DNA of 64,000 bases from Nitrospiria bacterium. Lineage in GTDB: Bacteria > Nitrospirota > Nitrospiria > JACQBZ01. The position numbers and the translations under genes were made by a program. The DNA lies in contig DATIYJ010000014.1 of the NCBI GenBank assembly GCA_035517655.1, positions 1-64,000 on the forward strand, given 5' to 3'. Each line of letters begins with the position of its first letter. Position 1 is the first letter of the stretch. The notes under the pieces were generated by a model, which was not told where the DNA came from, did no database searches, and worked only from the letters and a program-made list of their open reading frames with translations. Positions 27,048 through 36,085 of this stretch are shown here, in pieces.

Positions 27048-27857
27048 ATGCGCGTGTTTGAAATGCGGTCCGTTGTGTTGGCGGGTCTGACGGTGCTTTG
27101 GCTCTCCGGTTGCGGAGACCACAATAACGTTCTCGGAGGGTTGGCGGACGACCATTCGATTCAGGCCAAGATTCAGAACGGCCAGACGGCGCTGGACCGG
27201 GGCGATTGCCAAACCGCGATCGATAACTTCACCGAAGTCTTTGACCACGATCCGAACGATGCCGATGCGCGGATCAACCTGGCCGCCGCGTATACCTGCC
27301 GGGCCGGATTCAATGTCACCGCATTGATCCACGTCGCGGCCGACTTTGGGGCCGGAACGATTACCAACGATCAACTCTTCCAGACCATTGCGGATAAGGC
27401 CGTGGAGACGATCAGCTCGACCTGGCCCGCGGATCTTTCGACGGCCAAGGGGCTGTTGGCCCAGGATCCGAATGCGCATCCCCCCCTGGCCTTTAAAAAT
27501 AATCCGGATGCGGGATTTAAGCTGTCTATTGTTTCGTTGGTCCAGGCGGTTCTGACCGTCGTCGATATTCTAAACTATGCCGACGGCGTCGCCGACTGCG
27601 TCCAGCAGCAGGGATCGAACGCCTTCGCGAACTGTCAGATTTCCCCCCAGGACGCGACCGACATCATCAACGCCTTGCAGGATTCGGCTCAAACCTTGAC
27701 CGATCTGGGAGTCGCATCGGATGTGACCGATTCGGTCAATACCGTTCTGACCGATATGAACAGCGCGACTCCATCGGATCCCATCAGTTGTCCCGATATT
27801 TTGCAATACCTTCAAAATCAGGGGATTGTTTCGGCCGGGCAGGCGACCTGCACCTGA
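27048..27857 (+). CDS. TPR-like lipoprotein
   Basis: 269 residues. The signal peptide ends in a lipobox WLSGCGD (Cys22), so it is lipid-anchored. The mature protein opens with a TPR-like helical pair (AKIQNGQTALDRGDCQTAIDNFTEVFDHDPNDADARINLAAAY, about residues 41-85). The remainder is Ala/Asp/Thr-rich helical with five further cysteines (DC, TC, DC, NC, SC) that may form disulfides in the periplasm. I do not recognise the family beyond TPR. With the two genes that follow it makes a cell-envelope trio. Confidence 0.75.
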   Translation: MRVFEMRSVVLAGLTVLWLSGCGDHNNVLGGLADDHSIQAKIQNGQTALDRGDCQTAIDNFTEVFDHDPNDADARINLAAAYTCRAGFNVTALIHVAADFGAGTITNDQLFQTIADKAVETISSTWPADLSTAKGLLAQDPNAHPPLAFKNNPDAGFKLSIVSLVQAVLTVVDILNYADGVADCVQQQGSNAFANCQISPQDATDIINALQDSAQTLTDLGVASDVTDSVNTVLTDMNSATPSDPISCPDILQYLQNQGIVSAGQATCT

Positions 27858-27899
27858 CCGGATGAGCCCAAAATGCAATTATCATAATGAGGAGGACCG

Positions 27900-29000
27900 A
27901 TGCTGAACCGGAAAAAAACCGCATGGGTATCGATCATACTTATCGGCGGAATTCTCCTCGCGGATGATGTTCTTGCGGACGAGCTGCCCATTTTCTACAA
28001 GGGCATCCGGCCGCTGGGTATGGGCGGGGCCTTCACGGCCGTGGCGGACGATGAAAATGCGATGTTCTACAATCCGGCCGGTCTCAACAGCATCAAGGGG
28101 TTTGGAGGCGTCGGGATCCTGAATCCCTATGTGGAGGCCAGCAAAAACATCAAATCCTTTTACAACGACGTCAAGGACGTCTCGAATGCCCAGTCCGATA
28201 CGGAACAGGCCGATCTGGCCGCCACCTTGCTCGAAAATTGGCTTGGACAACATCTCCATCTTCGAACGGGATTATTCCCCAATGTCACGATGCATAATTT
28301 CGGGATCGGATTCCTGGGCCAGGCGACGTTCGACGGCGAGGTCCACAACCCGCTCGGCGTCAATACGCTGCAGCTGCGCGGCGGCTACGATCTGGCCCTG
28401 GTGGCCTCCGGCGCCTACGGGTTCAATCTGTTCAACGCCCCGCTCCAGGTCGGAATGACCGGCAAGCTGATCAACCGCCGCATGCTCGACAAGACCTATA
28501 CCACCAGTGATCTCGTCGAGCAGGACGGGATCGATCTGAGCCGGGATCTTCAAAGCGGCAACGGCGTCGGCGTGGATCTGGGGGCGATCTATGCGCCGCC
28601 GGTCTTTCTTGAGCCGGCGTTCGGCGTTTCCCTTCAAAACATCGGGAATGTGAATCTGGGGGACGCCGGCAAACTGGAGCAGCAGCTGAATCTGGGCGCC
28701 GCCCTCCACCCGCCGGTCGGCTTCGGGAAATTGCTCCTGGCTTTGGACGTCATCGATGTGACAAATCAATTGGGGGAAGACCACGATCTTGCCAAACGGA
28801 TCAACGCTGGAGTAGAATACAAACTCCCGATGCTCGTCGCGCTTCGCGCCGGGTTGCATCAGGGATATCCGAGTTACGGTTTTACGGTGGACCTCTGGGT
28901 CCTGAAGGCCAGCTACGCTTACTACATTGAAGAGATCGGGGCCTACGCGGGACAACGGCCGGATCGGCGGAACATCGCCCAGGTCTCGATGGGATTTTGA
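27900..29000 (+). CDS. Outer-membrane beta-barrel protein, PorV/FadL-like
   Basis: 366 residues. A signal peptide (VSIILIGGILLADDVLA) is followed by the motif GIRPLGMGGAFTAVADDENAMFYNPAGL, the start pattern of the PorV/PorQ and FadL/UPF0164 type outer-membrane proteins. The rest alternates polar and hydrophobic residues as in barrel strands and ends in the C-terminal aromatic VSMGF, a typical outer-membrane insertion signal. Its cargo is unknown. A good AGGAGG ribosome site precedes it, 42 bases after the lipoprotein gene. Confidence 0.8.
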   Translation: MLNRKKTAWVSIILIGGILLADDVLADELPIFYKGIRPLGMGGAFTAVADDENAMFYNPAGLNSIKGFGGVGILNPYVEASKNIKSFYNDVKDVSNAQSDTEQADLAATLLENWLGQHLHLRTGLFPNVTMHNFGIGFLGQATFDGEVHNPLGVNTLQLRGGYDLALVASGAYGFNLFNAPLQVGMTGKLINRRMLDKTYTTSDLVEQDGIDLSRDLQSGNGVGVDLGAIYAPPVFLEPAFGVSLQNIGNVNLGDAGKLEQQLNLGAALHPPVGFGKLLLALDVIDVTNQLGEDHDLAKRINAGVEYKLPMLVALRAGLHQGYPSYGFTVDLWVLKASYAYYIEEIGAYAGQRPDRRNIAQVSMGF

Positions 29001-29010
29001 TCGAAGTTGC

Positions 29011-29454
29011 ATGCGGAGATTTGCGCGGATGGGTAAGTTCGGATTTCTTATTCTATTGATTCCTGCTCTTTTGGCAGGCTGCGGTAAAGATAATAATTCC
29101 AACAGCAACGTTCAGGAGGGAGCGGCCGGTGGGGATCTTGTGGTCACGGTGGCGCCGGGCAACCCCGCATCGAGACCCCTCTATCTTTGGACGGACATTA
29201 CCGGCACTGCTGTGAACGCCGCGACCATTACGGTGGCCCGGACGACGGACCTGAATACCATTGTCTGGGGAATCGCAACCAATACTAATACAGATGCGCT
29301 TCAATCCCCATGGCAGCAGGGCTCGCTCTCCACGATCGTTACGCCAATCGTACAAACAGAGGTTGATCTGCAAACCAATGTTACGTACCGCGTTACCGTA
29401 ACAAAGGCGGACAACCAGACCTCTGGATACCATGAGTTTACCCTCCTGCCGTAG
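29011..29454 (+). CDS. Small lipoprotein, beta-rich
   Basis: 147 residues from ATG 29011. The signal peptide has a basic start (MRRFARMGK), a hydrophobic core and the lipobox LLAGCGK. The mature part is Thr/Asn-rich with beta-strand character (ATITVARTTDLNTIVWGI, VDLQTNVTYRVTVTKAD), perhaps a single Ig-like domain. It begins 10 bases after the outer-membrane protein and is probably co-transcribed. The frame is open to 28927 but the signal peptide decides the start. No family recognised. Confidence 0.7.
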   Translation: MRRFARMGKFGFLILLIPALLAGCGKDNNSNSNVQEGAAGGDLVVTVAPGNPASRPLYLWTDITGTAVNAATITVARTTDLNTIVWGIATNTNTDALQSPWQQGSLSTIVTPIVQTEVDLQTNVTYRVTVTKADNQTSGYHEFTLLP

Positions 29455-29494
29455 GAATGCGTCGCAGGACATGCCCGCTTTCCGATCCGTCGTA

Positions 29495-29524
29495 TTGACA
29501 AGCAAACAGCCCGACTGTTATCCT
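29495..29524 (+). promoter_or_regulatory. Sigma70-like promoter of the folate genes
   Basis: TTGACA (29495-29500), 18-base spacer, TATCCT (29519-29524). Predicted start near 29531, about 20 bases before GTG 29552. Confidence 0.5.
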
Positions 29525-29551
29525 ACCCGTGGTTCAGGCCCCAAGACGAAG

Positions 29552-30145
29552 GTGTCGACGATTGAAGAGGAGAAGCGGCGGCTGCGCGGAGAGGTTCTGG
29601 CCCTCCGCAACAAACTCACGACGGGCCAGCGGGTCGTTCGGAGCGCCGATATCCTTCAAAAACTGTTTGAGCTGGAAGCCGTGCGTCGCGCCGGATGGAT
29701 TCATTTCTACGTCTCATACGGCAGCGAGGTCGAGACGACGGGCATGATCGCGCATGCCTTGTCGGGCGGAAAACACGTCACCGTGCCGAAAATGGATCCG
29801 GCATCCAGACGCTTGGTGCTCTCCGAATTAAAGGATCCGGTCCGAGAACTTTCACCGGGACCGATCGGAATTCCGGAACCGGTGTCCGGCGCCTTTCGGC
29901 CGGTCGGGTTCGAGCGGATGGATCTGTTCGTCGTGCCGGGGATCGCTTTTGACCCGCGCGGCAACCGCTTGGGACAGGGCGCGGGTTATTACGACCGGCT
30001 TCTGACGCCGGTCGCGGAACGGGTTCCGATCATCGGACTGGCGTTCGAACTGCAACTGGTTGAAGCGCTTCCAACGGACGATCATGATGTCCGGATGAAC
30101 TGGGTCATCACGGAGAAACGAACGATGGATTGTAGAAAAGCGTGA
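29552..30145 (+). CDS. 5-Formyltetrahydrofolate cyclo-ligase
   Basis: 197 residues from GTG 29552. It converts 5-formyl-THF to 5,10-methenyl-THF with ATP. Typical marks: the N-terminal basic EEEKRRLRGEVLALRNKL, IHFYVSYGSEVETTGMI, GIPEPV, and the signature FDPRGNRLGQGAGYYDRLL (D-x-x-G-x-R-x-G-x-G-x-G-Y-Y-D). The open frame extends to 29432, but a promoter at 29495-29524 lies inside that extension, so GTG 29552 is chosen. folD, the next enzyme in the same one-carbon pool, follows 66 bases later. Confidence 0.9.
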   Translation: MSTIEEEKRRLRGEVLALRNKLTTGQRVVRSADILQKLFELEAVRRAGWIHFYVSYGSEVETTGMIAHALSGGKHVTVPKMDPASRRLVLSELKDPVRELSPGPIGIPEPVSGAFRPVGFERMDLFVVPGIAFDPRGNRLGQGAGYYDRLLTPVAERVPIIGLAFELQLVEALPTDDHDVRMNWVITEKRTMDCRKA

Positions 30146-30211
30146 TGTCATGGCGGATGAACCCGGGGCGCATGGCACCCGCTCCCCTTCAACGGGAAGC
30201 ACGAGGGATAT

Positions 30212-31057
30212 GTGACCGAAATCATCGACGGTAAAAAGATCTCGGCCGAAATCAAAGGCCGGATTAAAGAAAACGTGGCGGTGTTAAAGGCGGAGGGCCG
30301 AACGCCCGGACTGGCCGCGGTGCTGGTCGGCGACAACCCCGCCTCGGTGATCTACGTTCGGAACAAACGGAAGGCCTGCGAGGAGGTCGGAATCTATTCC
30401 GAAGAGCACAAACTTCCGGCCTCCACAAAACAGGAAGACCTGCTCAATCTGATCCTTCAGCTCAACAACGATCCGAAGATCCACGGCATCCTGGTGCAGC
30501 TTCCGCTGCCGAAGCATCTCGATACCGAACAGGTGTTGTATGCCGTTTCCCCGAAGAAGGACGTGGACGGGCTGCATCCCAACAACGTGGGCCATCTCAC
30601 GATGGGCTCGCCGGTGTTCGTGCCCTGCACGCCGGCGGGGGTCATGGCAATCCTGGATTATCACAAGATCCCGATCGAAGGCCGACGGGCCGTGATCGTC
30701 GGACGGAGCAATCTTGTCGGCCGGCCGGTCGGACTGTTATTGATGCACCGGAACGCCACGATCACGGTCTGCCACTCGCGAACCCGCGACATCGGAGCGG
30801 TTTGTCGGGAAGGAGACATCCTGATCGCCGCGATCGGCAAGCCCAGGTTCATCACGGCCGACATGGTCAAGAACGGCGCGGCCGTGATCGACGTGGGCAT
30901 CAACCGCCTCCCGGACGGCAAGCTGGTCGGGGATGTGGATTACGAGCCGGTCTCCCAAAAAGCCGGTTGGATCACGCCCGTGCCCGGCGGGGTCGGTCCC
31001 ATGACGATCGCCATGTTGCTGCAGAACACCCTGGAAGCGGCCGGGAGAAGCCGGTAG
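30212..31057 (+). CDS. folD: Bifunctional methylene-THF dehydrogenase / methenyl-THF cyclohydrolase FolD
   Basis: 281 residues, standard length. It interconverts methylene-, methenyl- and 10-formyl-THF. The catalytic Lys is in [16 protein letters not shown], the Gln-Pro segment [13 protein letters not shown], the folate-site [12 protein letters not shown], the Rossmann [11 protein letters not shown] and the C-terminal [16 protein letters not shown] are conserved. GTG start with GAGGG upstream. panB follows 5 bases after. Confidence 0.96.
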   Translation: MTEIIDGKKISAEIKGRIKENVAVLKAEGRTPGLAAVLVGDNPASVIYVRNKRKACEEVGIYSEEHKLPASTKQEDLLNLILQLNNDPKIHGILVQLPLPKHLDTEQVLYAVSPKKDVDGLHPNNVGHLTMGSPVFVPCTPAGVMAILDYHKIPIEGRRAVIVGRSNLVGRPVGLLLMHRNATITVCHSRTRDIGAVCREGDILIAAIGKPRFITADMVKNGAAVIDVGINRLPDGKLVGDVDYEPVSQKAGWITPVPGGVGPMTIAMLLQNTLEAAGRSR

Positions 31058-31062
31058 CGCCT

Positions 31063-31860
31063 ATGTCCAAGATCACGGTACTCGATCTGCTTAAAAAGAA
31101 ACGCGAGGGCAAAAAGCTCACCATGCTCACCGCATATGATTTCCCGTTCGCCCAGATCGTGGACGAAGCGGGCATCGACATGATTTTAGTCGGCGATTCC
31201 TTGGGTGTCGTGGTTCAGGGAAACAGCAACACGCTTCCGGTGACCATGGACGAGATGCTGTACCATACCCGAATCTCGTCCCGCGCGGTCGAGCATGCGC
31301 TGGTGATCGGGGACATGCCCTTCATGTCGTTTCAGCCCGGCATCGAGGACGCCGTCCGCAATGCATGCCGTTTTATTCAGGCCGGCGCCTCGGCGGTGAA
31401 GCTGGAAGGGGGCGAAGGAGTTGTCGATCGCATCCGGGCGTTGGCCCGAATGGATATTCCCGTCATGGGCCATGTCGGCCTGACGCCGCAGTCGGTCCAT
31501 CGCATGGGAGGTTACAAGGTCCAGGGCCGGGAGCCGATGGTGGCCGAGCGCATTATGAGCGACGCCCGTGCGGTCGAAGAGGCCGGCGCGTTCGGGATCG
31601 TCCTTGAGGGCATCCCTCTGGAACTGGGCCGGAAGATCACCAAGACCCTTTCGATCCCCACCATTGGAATCGGGGCCGGACCTCACTGCGACGGGCAGGT
31701 CCTGGTGCTGCATGATTTGTTGGGTCTGTTTGAGCGATTTCATCCCACCTTCGTCAAGACGTACGCCAATCTCAAGTCCCAGGCTCTTGAGGCCATCCGG
31801 CGGTACAAGGAAGAAGTCGAGCTTGGAAAGTTTCCTTCCGAAGAAGAAAGTTATAAATAA
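31063..31860 (+). CDS. panB: 3-Methyl-2-oxobutanoate hydroxymethyltransferase PanB
   Basis: 265 residues from ATG 31063. It transfers a hydroxymethyl group from 5,10-methylene-THF to ketoisovalerate, the first step of pantothenate synthesis. Conserved: [28 protein letters not shown], the magnesium Asp in VGDSLG and [14 protein letters not shown] with the catalytic Glu nearby, [10 protein letters not shown], and [17 protein letters not shown] longer open frame from 30802 overlaps folD and is not coding. Its neighbour FolD makes its one-carbon donor. Confidence 0.96.
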   Translation: MSKITVLDLLKKKREGKKLTMLTAYDFPFAQIVDEAGIDMILVGDSLGVVVQGNSNTLPVTMDEMLYHTRISSRAVEHALVIGDMPFMSFQPGIEDAVRNACRFIQAGASAVKLEGGEGVVDRIRALARMDIPVMGHVGLTPQSVHRMGGYKVQGREPMVAERIMSDARAVEEAGAFGIVLEGIPLELGRKITKTLSIPTIGIGAGPHCDGQVLVLHDLLGLFERFHPTFVKTYANLKSQALEAIRRYKEEVELGKFPSEEESYK

Positions 31861-31895
31861 ACCTCCATCCCGGATCGGCGGGTTCCATCCCTATC

Positions 31896-32228
31896 GTGTG
31901 GCGACTGTTTAAAAAGCGACAAAAGGATGATCTTTCGCGATTGGTCTCGGCCTACCGCTTCCTCCTCAAAATCTCCCGGCAGAACACGTCCGAGGCACTG
32001 CAGCCGTGGCGGGGAGCCTTCGGTCAAGCCTGCCAGCTTCTTTTTCGTGACTGGCCTTCCCCGAACGAGTCGCGACGCTTTGAAAAGAAGATGCTCCGCC
32101 GGCTTCAAAAGACCGTCGACGTGCCCCGGGCTTTCATCCTGGCCTTCAACGATTATCTGGATCAGAAGCCGTTGAGCCCGGAGGAACTGGACGAGGTGAT
32201 TCGACGCGGGCGGGAGGTGTTCGGATAA
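31896..32228 (+). CDS. Hypothetical small basic protein
   Basis: 110 residues, GTG start at 31896. Rich in Arg, Lys and Gln, helical throughout; ends with SPEELDEVIRRGREVFG. No signal peptide or membrane segment. A low-similarity protein without family assignment; its strand and distance (36 bases) suggest co-transcription with panB. It is convergent with the aminotransferase gene. Confidence 0.6.
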   Translation: MWRLFKKRQKDDLSRLVSAYRFLLKISRQNTSEALQPWRGAFGQACQLLFRDWPSPNESRRFEKKMLRRLQKTVDVPRAFILAFNDYLDQKPLSPEELDEVIRRGREVFG

Positions 32229-32234
32229 GGCGGT

Positions 32235-33455
32235 TTATTCGTCCAAGGCCTTGGAGAGCGCGGTCCGCATAATGCCAATTCCGCGATCCATTTCGTGTTC
32301 AATCATAATGAGGGGCGGCGCCAGCCGGATGACCGTATCGGAATGAAGCGTCCAGCCAAGGATCAAGCCGGCTTCGCGGCAGTTTGCGACAAACCGTTCC
32401 GTTAGCTTGGCATGGTTCAACTCAAGACCGATTAACAATCCTTTGCCCCGCACGTCCTTCACGCCGCCGATCCCCGACAGTTCTTTTAATCGGTCCGTCA
32501 GGTATTGACCGAGCCGTCCGGCGCGTTCCGGTATTTTGTTCTCGATCAGAAAATCCAGCGAGGCCAGCCCCGCGGCGCAGCAGACCGGATGGCCCCCGAA
32601 CGTCGTCACGTGGGAGAGAGGCGGATCCTCAGACAATGTCTTCATGATTTTCGGTCGGCCCACAAAGGCGCCCAGCGGCATTCCGCCGCCGAGGGCCTTG
32701 GCCAGAACGAGAATGTCCGGCACGATGTTCCAGTGTTGGCAGCCGAAGAGCTTTCCGGTCCGGCCCATGCCGGTCATCACTTCATCGAAGATCAGAATGG
32801 CGCCGGTCTCGTCGCAGCGTTTTCGGAGGGCCGGGAGGAAATCATCCTCCGGCACGATCACGCCGCCCTCGCCCTGGATCGGCTCGATGATCACGGCGGC
32901 CGTCCGACGATCGATGACCTTCAGCGATTGAGACCTGTTAAACGGGAGAAAGGTGACATCGGGCAGCAGCGGACGGAACGGTTTCTGATACACCTCGCGA
33001 CCCGTCACGGAGAGCGAACCCTGGGAATCGCCGTGAAAGCCGCCCTTGAACGCGACGATTTTTTTCCGCTTCGTGTATTTCTTGGCCGTTTTGAGCGCGC
33101 CTTCATTGGCTTCCGTGCCGCTGTTCGTAAAGTACGTGACCGACAGCGGCCGGGGGGCGACCTGGGCCAATCGTTCGGCCAGGCGGACCTGCGGCTCCTG
33201 GATGAACTCGCCGTAGACCATGACATGAAGATAGCGGGCGGCCTGATCGACAACGGCCTTGACCACGGCCGGGTGGGCGTGACCCAGATTCGCCACCCCG
33301 ATGCCGGAGATAAAGTCCAGATATTTTTTGCCCGATCGGTCGGTGATCCAACAGCCCTCGGCGCGGTCCACCTCGATTCCCGCCGGGGTGGAAGAGGTCT
33401 GGCAGACGTAGCGTAAGAAATCGTCCTTTAATATTTTTCCCCTTCTTTCCCTCAT
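32235..33455 (-). CDS. Class III PLP aminotransferase in the LuxE-LuxC operon
   Basis: 406 residues. Fold type I, class III: NSGTEANEGALKTAK (phosphate site), GGFHGDSQGSLS, IIEPIQGEGGVIVP, LIFDEVMTGMGRTG with the PLP Asp, and the PLP Lys in LVLAKALGGGMPLG; HVTTFGGHPVCCAAG follows. These enzymes transfer amino groups between omega-amines or amino acids and aldehydes or keto acids (ArgD, GABA, BioA, amine transaminases). ATG 33455 is decided by an AAGGAGC ribosome site. It is the third gene of the minus-strand operon, 10 bases after the acyl-CoA reductase-like gene. The aldehyde that reductase would make is a reasonable, unproven amino acceptor. A simple ArgD role is the alternative. Confidence 0.88.
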   Translation of the reverse strand: MRERRGKILKDDFLRYVCQTSSTPAGIEVDRAEGCWITDRSGKKYLDFISGIGVANLGHAHPAVVKAVVDQAARYLHVMVYGEFIQEPQVRLAERLAQVAPRPLSVTYFTNSGTEANEGALKTAKKYTKRKKIVAFKGGFHGDSQGSLSVTGREVYQKPFRPLLPDVTFLPFNRSQSLKVIDRRTAAVIIEPIQGEGGVIVPEDDFLPALRKRCDETGAILIFDEVMTGMGRTGKLFGCQHWNIVPDILVLAKALGGGMPLGAFVGRPKIMKTLSEDPPLSHVTTFGGHPVCCAAGLASLDFLIENKIPERAGRLGQYLTDRLKELSGIGGVKDVRGKGLLIGLELNHAKLTERFVANCREAGLILGWTLHSDTVIRLAPPLIMIEHEMDRGIGIMRTALSKALDE

Positions 33456-33465
33456 GCCTTGCTCC

Positions 33466-34896
33466 TTACGTCTTTTCAAGATCGACCCACCGCAGGCGGT
33501 CCGCGATGAAGCGCTTTCCGTCCTGCGGCCATCCAACCGGGGGTTCCTGCATTCGGCCGATCGGGCAGACCCGGTTGATGCCGGCGCGTCCCAGGGCCTC
33601 GGCCAGGGGGAGACGGCGGGATTCGGAAACCATCAGCCCGGTCGCCTGCAGATACGGCCGCCAGGGCTCCAGAAGAGGAGGGACATGCGCCAGGTCATCG
33701 ATCGGTTTGACCCGGACGGTTCGATAGAGAGGGGAGAGAAGGAAGGTCGGATCGGCCTCGTAGATGACGCTCCAGAGCGTTCCGGTCTCGCTTCCAAAGA
33801 CGATCACCTCCTCCCCGTCGGCCTGTTTGATCTCGGCCACGCTCCGGATCTGATGAAGCTGTGCGGATGTCGGGGTGTCGACCGTTCCCCGCGGCAGATC
33901 CTTTTCCAGCCGGGCCATCGCTTCGGCCAGCGTTTTGGCAAACTGGCGCGGGAAATGGTTGCCTCCGGTTTCGACATAAAACAGGTGCGGGGAAAGGCAC
34001 CCTTGCTGATCATACATCGCGACGTCGACGGCGGCGCCTTGGACCACCGGCTTGAGATCGTCCAGGGCTTCGCGCCCGATCAGGCCCAGGCTCACGCGAT
34101 GCCCGTGGCCGATGAAGCGGCCCGAAACCGTTTGATGCCGGGCCGCGGCGAGCCGAACATCCGCGACGGCTTCATCGCTTCCGGTGGCCACGACCAGCTC
34201 GCTCCGGCCGATGGCCACCTCTTCGAGGCTTTGGGATTCGGGACGGCCTCCGGACCAGGCAACCATCGCAAGACAATTCGCGAGACGGGGCTCGATCTGA
34301 ACGAGCGTCTGGGCGAACAGGACCGACGAAACCGGTTCATGGGAAGAGACCTTGCAGAGGCAGGCCGATTTTGTGAGAAGGGTTGAAATGACGTCGGCGA
34401 TTCCGAGGCCGGGGATGTTTCCGGCGAGGATATTCGATGTGACTCGGGGTCCGACGGCACGGGTCAGGCGGGTCGGATCTTCTATTCTCGGCCTAAACTC
34501 GTCCAGAATACGGTCGTCCCCCAGCTCCTGACGGAGCACCCTGTAAAGCGCGTCTTTGCGGTAGCCCTCCAACATTCGGGTGAGGCCCACCCGAACCATG
34601 GCGGGAGAAAGTCCGGTAATATTCGGCAGGACACGCTCGGCGATTTTTCGCGCGGGGTCGTCCGGTTTTAGCCACCGGGCCACGGCGGCGTCAATGATCT
34701 CCACAAGGGCCGCGGTGGGTTGTCCCAAAAGATACCGATCCTGGGCGGCCAGAAGTTGATTAACGACGTCCGAGAGAGTGGTGGCGGTCAAAACAGGTAG
34801 TCGGACTTGAACCGGTCCGAATGACAGCGCCGAAAAATTCGAGATTTTGATCGGAGGCGGAAGAAAAAAGCCGTCGAACGTGAATGGACCGGTCAT
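33466..34896 (-). CDS. LuxC-family acyl-CoA/acyl-enzyme reductase
   Basis: 476 residues, the length of LuxC, an aldehyde-dehydrogenase-superfamily enzyme that reduces a fatty-acyl thioester with NADPH to the aldehyde. The LuxC pattern is visible: NILAGNIPGLGI..., STLLTKSACLCKVSSHEP (cofactor region), VVATGSDEAV, then the active-site cysteine Cys300 in YDQQGCLSPH, and the C-terminal PIGRMQEPPVGWP.DG end. It overlaps the LuxE-like gene by 4 bases (ATGA), so the two proteins are made in a coupled way. No luciferase (LuxA/B) or thioesterase (LuxD) gene is near, so light production is not implied. The aldehyde is presumably used for something else. Confidence 0.9.
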   Translation of the reverse strand: MTGPFTFDGFFLPPPIKISNFSALSFGPVQVRLPVLTATTLSDVVNQLLAAQDRYLLGQPTAALVEIIDAAVARWLKPDDPARKIAERVLPNITGLSPAMVRVGLTRMLEGYRKDALYRVLRQELGDDRILDEFRPRIEDPTRLTRAVGPRVTSNILAGNIPGLGIADVISTLLTKSACLCKVSSHEPVSSVLFAQTLVQIEPRLANCLAMVAWSGGRPESQSLEEVAIGRSELVVATGSDEAVADVRLAAARHQTVSGRFIGHGHRVSLGLIGREALDDLKPVVQGAAVDVAMYDQQGCLSPHLFYVETGGNHFPRQFAKTLAEAMARLEKDLPRGTVDTPTSAQLHQIRSVAEIKQADGEEVIVFGSETGTLWSVIYEADPTFLLSPLYRTVRVKPIDDLAHVPPLLEPWRPYLQATGLMVSESRRLPLAEALGRAGINRVCPIGRMQEPPVGWPQDGKRFIADRLRWVDLEKT

Positions 34897-35990
34897 TGGG
34901 TCCTCAGGATTTCTTCGACCAGCAACGAACAGCCGCGGGCCTCGCTGCCGGAGGCCCGCCCGGTGACCTCAAAGCCGTCCGCGAACGTGCGACCGATGTC
35001 TTCCGTCTGAAGCGCCGAGACCGAACCGCAGTTCGCCAGATCAAAATGGCGCAAAACCCCCGTCGAGCCCTGCGGCCGGTCGTCCAGCGTTTCGGGGTCC
35101 ACCACCCGCGTTCGGACCCAGGGCGGCACCCGTTTGCGTCGCGGGAAGACGAAATCGTCCGAGGCGCCGTTGATGTGGTCCGCCAGAACGTTGTCGTAAA
35201 ACTGCGAGCCCATCTCGGTCATGCCGTACTCGTTGACGATATGCGTCTGAGGAATTCCCAGCGACTCTTCGTACCGTTGATAGAGCTCGGTTTTGGAAAG
35301 GTCGATCTTCCGGCCTTTAAACCCTCCCGTGTCCATGATCCGACTTCCCGGCGGCAGCCGGAAAGACAAGCGGTGATTCCGGACCTGTTCGAGGATCTGG
35401 TGGAAGGCGAGCGTGACGCCCGTCAGGATCACCGGCTCGTCTCGTTCGCAGGCTTCGCTTAACGAATGGAGAAGGCGGTCGATATTAAGGCCGGATCCGT
35501 CGATGTAATAGTCCGCGCGTCCGCTTCCATATTCTTGATGGACGAGCTCCATCATGTGCGCCAAGGAAGAATGAGGCCATGTTTCCGGAGATCCGGTCAG
35601 AAACAGCATCCTCGGAAGAAGCCCGTCCGGCAGCAGATGAGCCGCGAAATTTGGCAGGACCGCCGCGCGATAAATTTCCAACCGCGGGACCGAATGCCGG
35701 CCGCGTTTGGCCGGTCCCTGTGAAGTCCCGCTGGTGAAGAACACCTTTTCGGGTCGATCACAGGCAAAATGGATCTCTTTGAACGCGGCCGTGGGGACCG
35801 CCGGGATCTCGCGCCAGGACCCGACGCCGGCCGGTGTTTTGTCTTTGGCTTCACAGTATCGGCGATAGGATGGATTTCGTTCGAACTGAAACGCAAAAAC
35901 CCGGAGCGCCAACGGCTCAAATTTTCCATGGACGGGCTGCCGGATGAATTCCAGAACCTCGTCGTAAATACTGTCTGTTTTCCGGTTCAT
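34893..35990 (-). CDS. LuxE-family acyl-protein synthetase
   Basis: 365 residues. LuxE proteins (PaaK-like adenylate-forming superfamily) activate an acid with ATP and hand the acyl group as a thioester to the reductase. Seen here: FFTSGTSQGPAKRGRHSVPR (the Thr/Ser/Gly-rich AMP loop), ILTGVTLAFHQIL, RIMDTGGFKGRKIDLSK, VNEYGMTEMGSQFYD and HFDLANCGSVSALQTEDIGR. ATG 35990 is chosen because the longer frame (to 36041) overlaps the promoter at 36004-36032. It is first of three genes: luxE-like, luxC-like, aminotransferase. Confidence 0.9.
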   Translation of the reverse strand: MNRKTDSIYDEVLEFIRQPVHGKFEPLALRVFAFQFERNPSYRRYCEAKDKTPAGVGSWREIPAVPTAAFKEIHFACDRPEKVFFTSGTSQGPAKRGRHSVPRLEIYRAAVLPNFAAHLLPDGLLPRMLFLTGSPETWPHSSLAHMMELVHQEYGSGRADYYIDGSGLNIDRLLHSLSEACERDEPVILTGVTLAFHQILEQVRNHRLSFRLPPGSRIMDTGGFKGRKIDLSKTELYQRYEESLGIPQTHIVNEYGMTEMGSQFYDNVLADHINGASDDFVFPRRKRVPPWVRTRVVDPETLDDRPQGSTGVLRHFDLANCGSVSALQTEDIGRTFADGFEVTGRASGSEARGCSLLVEEILRTQ

Positions 35991-36003
35991 GGCGATGAGG
36001 CGT

Positions 36004-36032
36004 ATTATACGCCAGGGCCGCCTGTGTGGCAA
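36004..36032 (-). promoter_or_regulatory. Sigma70-like promoter of the LuxE-LuxC-aminotransferase operon
   Basis: On the minus strand: TTGCCA, 17-base spacer, perfect TATAAT. Predicted start near 35997, so only about 7 bases of leader before ATG 35990 and no room for a ribosome site. Divergent from the oxidoreductase promoter at 36056-36085. Confidence 0.65.
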
Positions 36033-36055
36033 CTGAGGCATCGGCGTATTTTATA

Positions 36056-36085
36056 TTGACTAGGGGATGGCAGGTGTTCTATAGT
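36056..36085 (+). promoter_or_regulatory. Upstream promoter (P1) of the 2-oxoacid oxidoreductase operon
   Basis: TTGACT (36056-36061), 18-base spacer, TATAGT (36080-36085). Start near 36092 gives a leader of about 178 bases before ATG 36270. Confidence 0.55.

Noticed and set aside
34893-35990. Bioluminescence operon
   Set aside because: LuxE and LuxC types are present but luxA, luxB and luxD are not, so light production is not supported.
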